DNA from: Synura sp. LO234KE
Taxonomy: Eukaryota > Sar > Synurophyceae > Synurales > Mallomonadaceae
Assembly (NCBI GenBank): GCA_015143735.1
Contig: VKHC01000123.1
Coordinates: forward strand, 1,522 to 13,439
DNA: 11,918 bases
Direction of reading: 5' to 3'
The notes beneath the pieces were generated by a model. That model was not told the DNA's origin. It saw nothing but the letters and a program-made list of their open reading frames with translations, and made no database searches. Positions 7,705 to 11,918 of this stretch are shown one piece after another. How positions within the stretch are numbered: the first letter of the stretch is position 1; each line of letters starts with the position of its first letter. Made by a program: the position numbers and the translations under genes.

Positions 7705-7805
7705 GTTACTTCAACTTCATCAAAGATCTCCGATATCATGTTGTGACAGCAAGTAGCGCACTCTTTGCTGAATGTCCTATCGAACGAAACGGTCGACCAG
7801 CAAGT

Positions 7806-8699
7806 TTACACAGCAGAACCGGTATCCGACATTGGTCCGAAAGCAGCTTCTCTTTCTGTGGGTTTCACCATGTCTCCATCAATTTTTGCAACTTGAGGAA
7901 TGTGCCTCAAGACTTCAATTCTGGCCTGCTCCTTCGTCATCTCCTCGTAAATCGGGTTCCCGACAAATAACACATCACGGAGTTTCGGCAAGCTTGCCTG
8001 AGATAAAATATATAGAAGACATCAGATGAGAAATTTGCTGCTGTTACTGTTAACCAACGAGTACCAATTTGTCTAATTCATTCCACGCCTTAATGTTATT
8101 GTTTGATAAATACAAGGTTGTCAGATTAGTCAAGTTACTTAATCCATCCAATGAAGATATCTGATTGTAAGACAGCCATAGCTCTTCGAGTGTTTCTGAC
8201 ACATCATCGAGTTTTTCAATCTGAAATCCAATGATAAAAATGATCGCAATGTCGCTCAATATGGAGTAACTTGGGTTTTACCTTTTTGATCAAATTTCTC
8301 CCTAAAGACAATATTTTAAGTCTGGACATTCCAGTGAGCGGTATCATTCTGTCTATGGAATTAGTGGAGAGTGCCAATCGCCTAGAATATTAGTATTACA
8401 AGAGCATCGGGAGCATCACGATCAGTAGCATTGCACTTACTCGCAATTACGCAAGGAGTTTAACGAGCTGTCCATTTTTATGATCGGAGGTATTTGGCAA
8501 TAAAGCTTTACATGTTCTGCATCCTCTGCAGCCATATTATTGGCAGCTTCCTGTGTAGAACATGAATTAGTTGACAAAACATTCTTGTATCATTAACACA
8601 AATATTGACCCAATTCTTCAGAGCTTGCGCGCAAGTAGTCTTAAATAAGAAGACTTTTAGTTAAGCTGTGCTAAGCAAAAGTGATCAATTCCTTACCAT
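7806..8699 (-). CDS. DNAL1: Axonemal dynein light chain 1, leucine-rich repeat protein (exons 8699-8697, 8639-8610, 8550-8441, 8381-8282, 8220-8065, 7997-7806)
   Basis: The spliced model gives 196 residues, close to the roughly 190 of known LC1/DNAL1 proteins, and matches the family end to end: TTCAQALKNW at 2-11, KLYCQIPPIIKMDSSL, NCERLALSTNSID, RLKILSLGRNLIKK, DTSETLEELW-type block SETLEELWLSYNQI, then LYLSNNNIKAWNELDKL and LPKLRDVLFVGNPIYEE. These are LRR strands (LxxLxLSxN). LC1 binds the motor domain of an outer-arm dynein heavy chain and tethers it to the axonemal doublet, so it acts in motile cilia. The five introns are 57-67 bp with GT-AG ends; the one at 8440-8382 has donor GTAAGT and branch TACTAAT, and donor TGG-GTCAAT (8609) is weak. 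The first coding exon is only the ATG, followed at once by donor GTAAGG. Unspliced, that ATG reaches a stop after four codons. Gene identity is near certain; the first exon is less so. Confidence 0.93.
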
Positions 8700-8830
8700 C
8701 GCAATATATAAATCGGAAGCAAAAGTAATTTAGGGTAACTGCCGGTGAGGAGTTATTTATGACAATGTCACGTGCCGAGTGACAAAATGTTAAATCGATG
8801 TGATCCACACCAAATTTCCTTATAAACATT
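8700..8830. promoter_or_regulatory. 131-bp divergent promoter between DNAL1 and SPT6
   Basis: The two start codons face away from each other with only 131 bp between them. It contains a CACGTG E-box (8769-8774) inside a 6-bp inverted repeat, TGTCAC (8767-8772) and GTGACA (8779-8784). TATA-like strings lie close to both ATGs (8705-8712 and 8820-8826), too close to be placed as classical TATA boxes for transcripts that include those ATGs. Confidence 0.6.
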
Positions 8831-11800
8831 ATGGCTGAGGAAGAAGAGGATTTGTTCGGTCAGTCTGATGACGAAAGCCCAGCTTCTCCGAAAGTGGCAA
8901 ATTCTGCAGGAAATTCAAACGCGCTTAAGCGGAAGGTGCCGAAACAAAATGCAGGTAGCGAAAATTCGGCAAAGAGGTCGAAGTCTGATGTAGCATCGTA
9001 TTTTGACAATGAGGCTGAGGAGAGTGGTGAAGATGGCGATGAAGATGCAGATGATGGTGCCGAAGAGCCCGTTGTAGATGATTATGTCCGGGACGGTTTT
9101 GTAGTTGACGAGGATGAGGAAGGTGACACCAACAATATCAAGCCCACTTCAAAAGCAAAGAAAGATTTTACTCGTCTAAAAAAGAAAAAAGAGGTTAGAT
9201 TAGAAGACGAAGACTTGGATCTTATTGCTGAAAATACAAAAGACCGCGAGAAAGCAGATGTGTCGAACGAAATAGTACCAGAACGTGTTCGCCCTTCAGT
9301 CTCACGAGCCACGGATGGCGAGTTATTTGATGAAGAAGATGATTATGATATCAGACCATCCGTCCCTGGCCGCGTGGAAGAACCGGATGATGACGGATAC
9401 GATTCAGAGGACATGAACGATTTTCTTGTTGATGACTTAGGAGAAGGTTTGGATGGTGATGATGGCGAGGGTATTAGCAGGGGACCAAGTTCTGCTCGTA
9501 ACCGTGGCAGGAAGTCCATTCATGACGGCCCATCTAGATCTCAGTTAGATGAAGCTATGGATATTTTCGGCGATGGGTTTGAAGATTACATGAACGAGGA
9601 CGGTGGTGATGAAGACCGCGATGAGCAGCATCGTGACACTGGCGATAAAGATGTGTCTCTGAAGACTAAAATAGCATCAGTTAGGTCACAATATGAGCGC
9701 ACTGCATTAATTGAGAGCTTCTGTACAGAAAAAGACGACTTTTATCGACAGACCGATCGACCTGAGCGCCTCCTGTACACGATGGTTGATCGGAGCGCTG
9801 TGTCTGAAGAGGAGCGCAGGATCGAGGCGAGCTGGATGTCAAGACGAATCGATATCGATGATCTGAATCTGGAAGAATTGGGACAGGACGAGGAGCAGTT
9901 ACGGGAAGACTGGAGGGAACCCATTCAATATGTGCTTCGACTCATTCAGGTACCTACTTGAATGATCCTCTTATATCAGTTCAATCTTCGCTCGCGCCGC
10001 AGCGCCGACCCTTGTGATTTATCAAATTCGCCAAACGTACACTCTAGCCACACCTCCAACACAGCGTCCGCCCACTCATACTTGTGGTCGTGTCAGGTGG
10101 ACCATCTCGAGGTGCCCTTCATCTGGACCTACCGCAAGGACTACCTGCACAAGGCCATGAAGAGGAAGCATCTCTGGGAGGTCGTACAGCTGGACGAGCG
10201 GTGGGAGGACCACCAGGGTCGGAGGGAGAAGCTGCTGCAGGAATTGGAAGGAATCAAATTGGCTGCGAATGTGGCGGACGGAGGCGCCGCAGAGGTGACT
10301 ACAAGGGTGCATCGCCCTTAGCCGTTTCGTCCAGTTTGGTAGAAATCGCGTCTCTCCGAATGTATGCACACATGGCCTTGTGTTTTCTTGACATGTAGGC
10401 AAACCCTATATATCTTTACTTTTTATCTATTGTACCCGTACCTGTACCTGTTCCTAGTTAGTCCTGAGAGTGCAACGGTTTAGATCACTGCTCATTCCTG
10501 TATAGCGTGAGGGTGACGATTGCGATGTGTGTGTGGTCACAGGGTGGGGACGAGCGTGTGTCAGCTCTGGAGGCGGACCTTAAGGAGTTGAAGGCGTCTT
10601 TGGAGGACACGAAGGCGGAGTGCAGGCGCGCCGAGGAGCTGCTGGAGGTGGATCGGTCGGCGGCGCTGGGAGAGGACGACGAGGAGGAGGATGACGACGT
10701 GATGGATGAGGACGAGGAGGAGGGGGGAGGGCGGGGGAGGAGGAAGGGCAAGAAGGAGGGGAGTGCGACGATGTCAGTGGAGGACAAGGAGCGCATTGCC
10801 AAGGCCGAGGGACGGATAGAAGATTTGCAGCAGGAGATGAGAAATATACAGACGCAGATCGTTGAGAACGAGGCGGCCATCGAGCGGGCGAAGCGCCTCA
10901 ACGCCATTGTGTCGAAGCACCCCCCGGAGGTGGCGAAGAAAGTTTGCGAATTGTTTCCCTTGCCGGTCTATGAGCCCGTGCTAGCCTCCTGCCAGGATGA
11001 AGTAGAGCTCACAGATATCATCAGCTACCTGTACCTCATTGTCAAGGGCTCGGCGGCCCCCAGGAACGACCGCGCAACCAAGTTGAACTCGAGCAAGTTG
11101 AAGCGGTTAAGGGGGATGGACCGGGACCTGTACAGCCGTGTGTGTCAGCAGGAGAAAGAAGTGCGGATCTTCTCGCTGCTGTTTACCACGCCTCTGCCCG
11201 AGCTCGCTATTCTTATCCGTACGAAGCTAAGTGGCTCCCAGGAAGCCGTGGACGAAATGCGAGAGGGCCCTCCCACTCCCTATGATCCGGTGGAAACGGT
11301 GAGCGCGCAGTTCCTCAACGATAAGATGAGTCTCCCGGAGGACCTGCTCCGCTACACCCGGACCCTGCTCGCGATTGAGTTGGCGGCAGAGCCTGCGGTG
11401 AGGGGTCTCATTCGAACGACTTTTCGAGAATCCGCTGTGTTTTGCACCAAACCCACACCAAAGGGCGCCGAGATCATCGGGCCTTTCCATGAGCTGTTCG
11501 GATCGCATTTGTTAACTGACAAGCCGGTCCGAGAATTGCTGGGGCGCGGGAGAAATAGATCTTTGTTCGTGCGCCTGTGTAAGGCCAAGTCCGACGGGTT
11601 GATCTCCATCGCATTCAAAGTCAAAGTCGCGGACTCGGCGGGTCCAAGTTATTTGTCGACGCAAGAAAGTCTGGACGGTCCATTGTTCGGGACCTCCTCT
11701 GCTAAAGACCTGCGCACAGACTCTCTCGCGGTGGCCAAATATTTGATCGAGTCGTCCGGGCTTTCTGGACTCTACTTGCCTGTACTTCAAGCGGAGGAAG

Positions 11801-11918
11801 ACACCCAGCCGGAGTTAAGGAGGGAGTGGGACGGGTTGAGAATGAGTGTGCTTATCGATGCCGTTAGGAAACACCTCTTACCCTTCCTAGAGAACGAGCT
11901 GTTCCGCGAGCTCTTACG
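8831..11918 (+). CDS. SPT6: Transcription elongation factor SPT6, N-terminal part, 3' end cut by the window (exons 8831-9949, 10097-10294, 10543-11918)
   Basis: SPT6 is a nuclear histone chaperone that travels with RNA polymerase II. Exon 1 (373 codons) is very acidic and keeps family motifs in order: YVRDGFVVDEDEEGD near residue 85, EVRLEDEDLDLIAEN at 121-135, EAMDIFGDGFEDY at 241-253, TDRPERL near 318, and SWMSRRI at 344-350. Exon 2 (66 codons) has VPFIWTYRKDYL and LWEVVQLDERWED, hallmarks of the start of the core. Exon 3 continues through the helix-turn-helix region (FPLPVYEPVLASC, DLYSRVCQQ, SLPEDLLRYTRTLLAIELAA, TPKGAEIIGPFHELFG). The window ends at codon 897, about where the YqgF-like domain should begin; the remaining C-terminal domains lie outside. 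Introns are 147 and 248 bp, both phase 0 (CAG-GTACCT to GTGTCAG, GAG-GTGACT to TCACAG). ATG 8831 begins the typical acidic MAEEEEDLFG. Confidence 0.95.
10543..10899 (+). other. Coiled-coil and acidic insertion within SPT6
   Basis: Residues about 440-558 consist of a heptad-like coil (ERVSALEADLKELKASLEDT), a run of Glu/Asp with a Gly-Arg-Lys patch (GEDDEEEDDDVMDEDEEEGG then GRRKGKKEG), and a second coil (ERIAKAEGRIEDLQQEMRNI). It separates the WEVVQLDERWED segment from the next recognisable core helix. Other SPT6 proteins have variable linkers nearby, but this one looks long. It begins exactly at the exon 3 acceptor. Confidence 0.6.

Noticed and set aside
9082-9312. Minus-strand open frame inside SPT6 exon 1
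   Set aside because: It is the complement of the acidic and Lys-rich coding sequence and gives the expected Ser/Phe-rich shadow.

Overview
This is nuclear DNA from a eukaryote. Every well-supported gene is split by short GT-AG introns, mostly 50-90 bp with a few of 120-390 bp, and several introns have recognisable CTAAC/CTAAT-type branch sites. One gene is clearly axonemal dynein light chain 1 and another carries STPG (SHIPPO-type) repeats, so the organism builds motile cilia or flagella. A flagellated alga or other protist fits best. I cannot name the clade from the sequence alone. All exon models were read by eye from frame continuity and splice signals.

Layout, left to right. Positions 1-1884 (minus) hold the 5' part of a gene resembling origin recognition complex subunit 2, running off the left edge. 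Positions 2300-2824 (minus) hold an unrecognised three-exon gene, head-to-head with an STPG-repeat gene at 2878-4639 (plus, four exons, coiled coil, polyglutamine tail). Positions 4640-5162 look non-coding. Positions 5163-5715 (minus) hold a decayed coding remnant split by frameshifts and stops. Positions 5804-6856 (minus) hold an unrecognised, possibly decaying gene built of about 59-residue modules. Positions 7394-7704 (plus) hold a probable 54-residue orphan gene, tail-to-tail with DNAL1 at 7806-8699 (minus, six coding exons). DNAL1 shares a 131 bp divergent promoter with SPT6, which starts at 8831 (plus) and runs off the right edge after 897 codons.

Two genes are informational (replication origin recognition and transcription elongation through chromatin) and two are ciliary. 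The two orphan genes touching the ciliary genes are therefore reasonable, unproven candidates for cilium functions. Base composition changes sharply: the outer parts of SPT6 and of the ORC2-like gene use G/C third positions heavily, while the middle of the window and the inner exons of those same genes are A/T-rich.

I found no tRNA, rRNA, CRISPR array or intact mobile element. The least explained stretch is 5160-6860.
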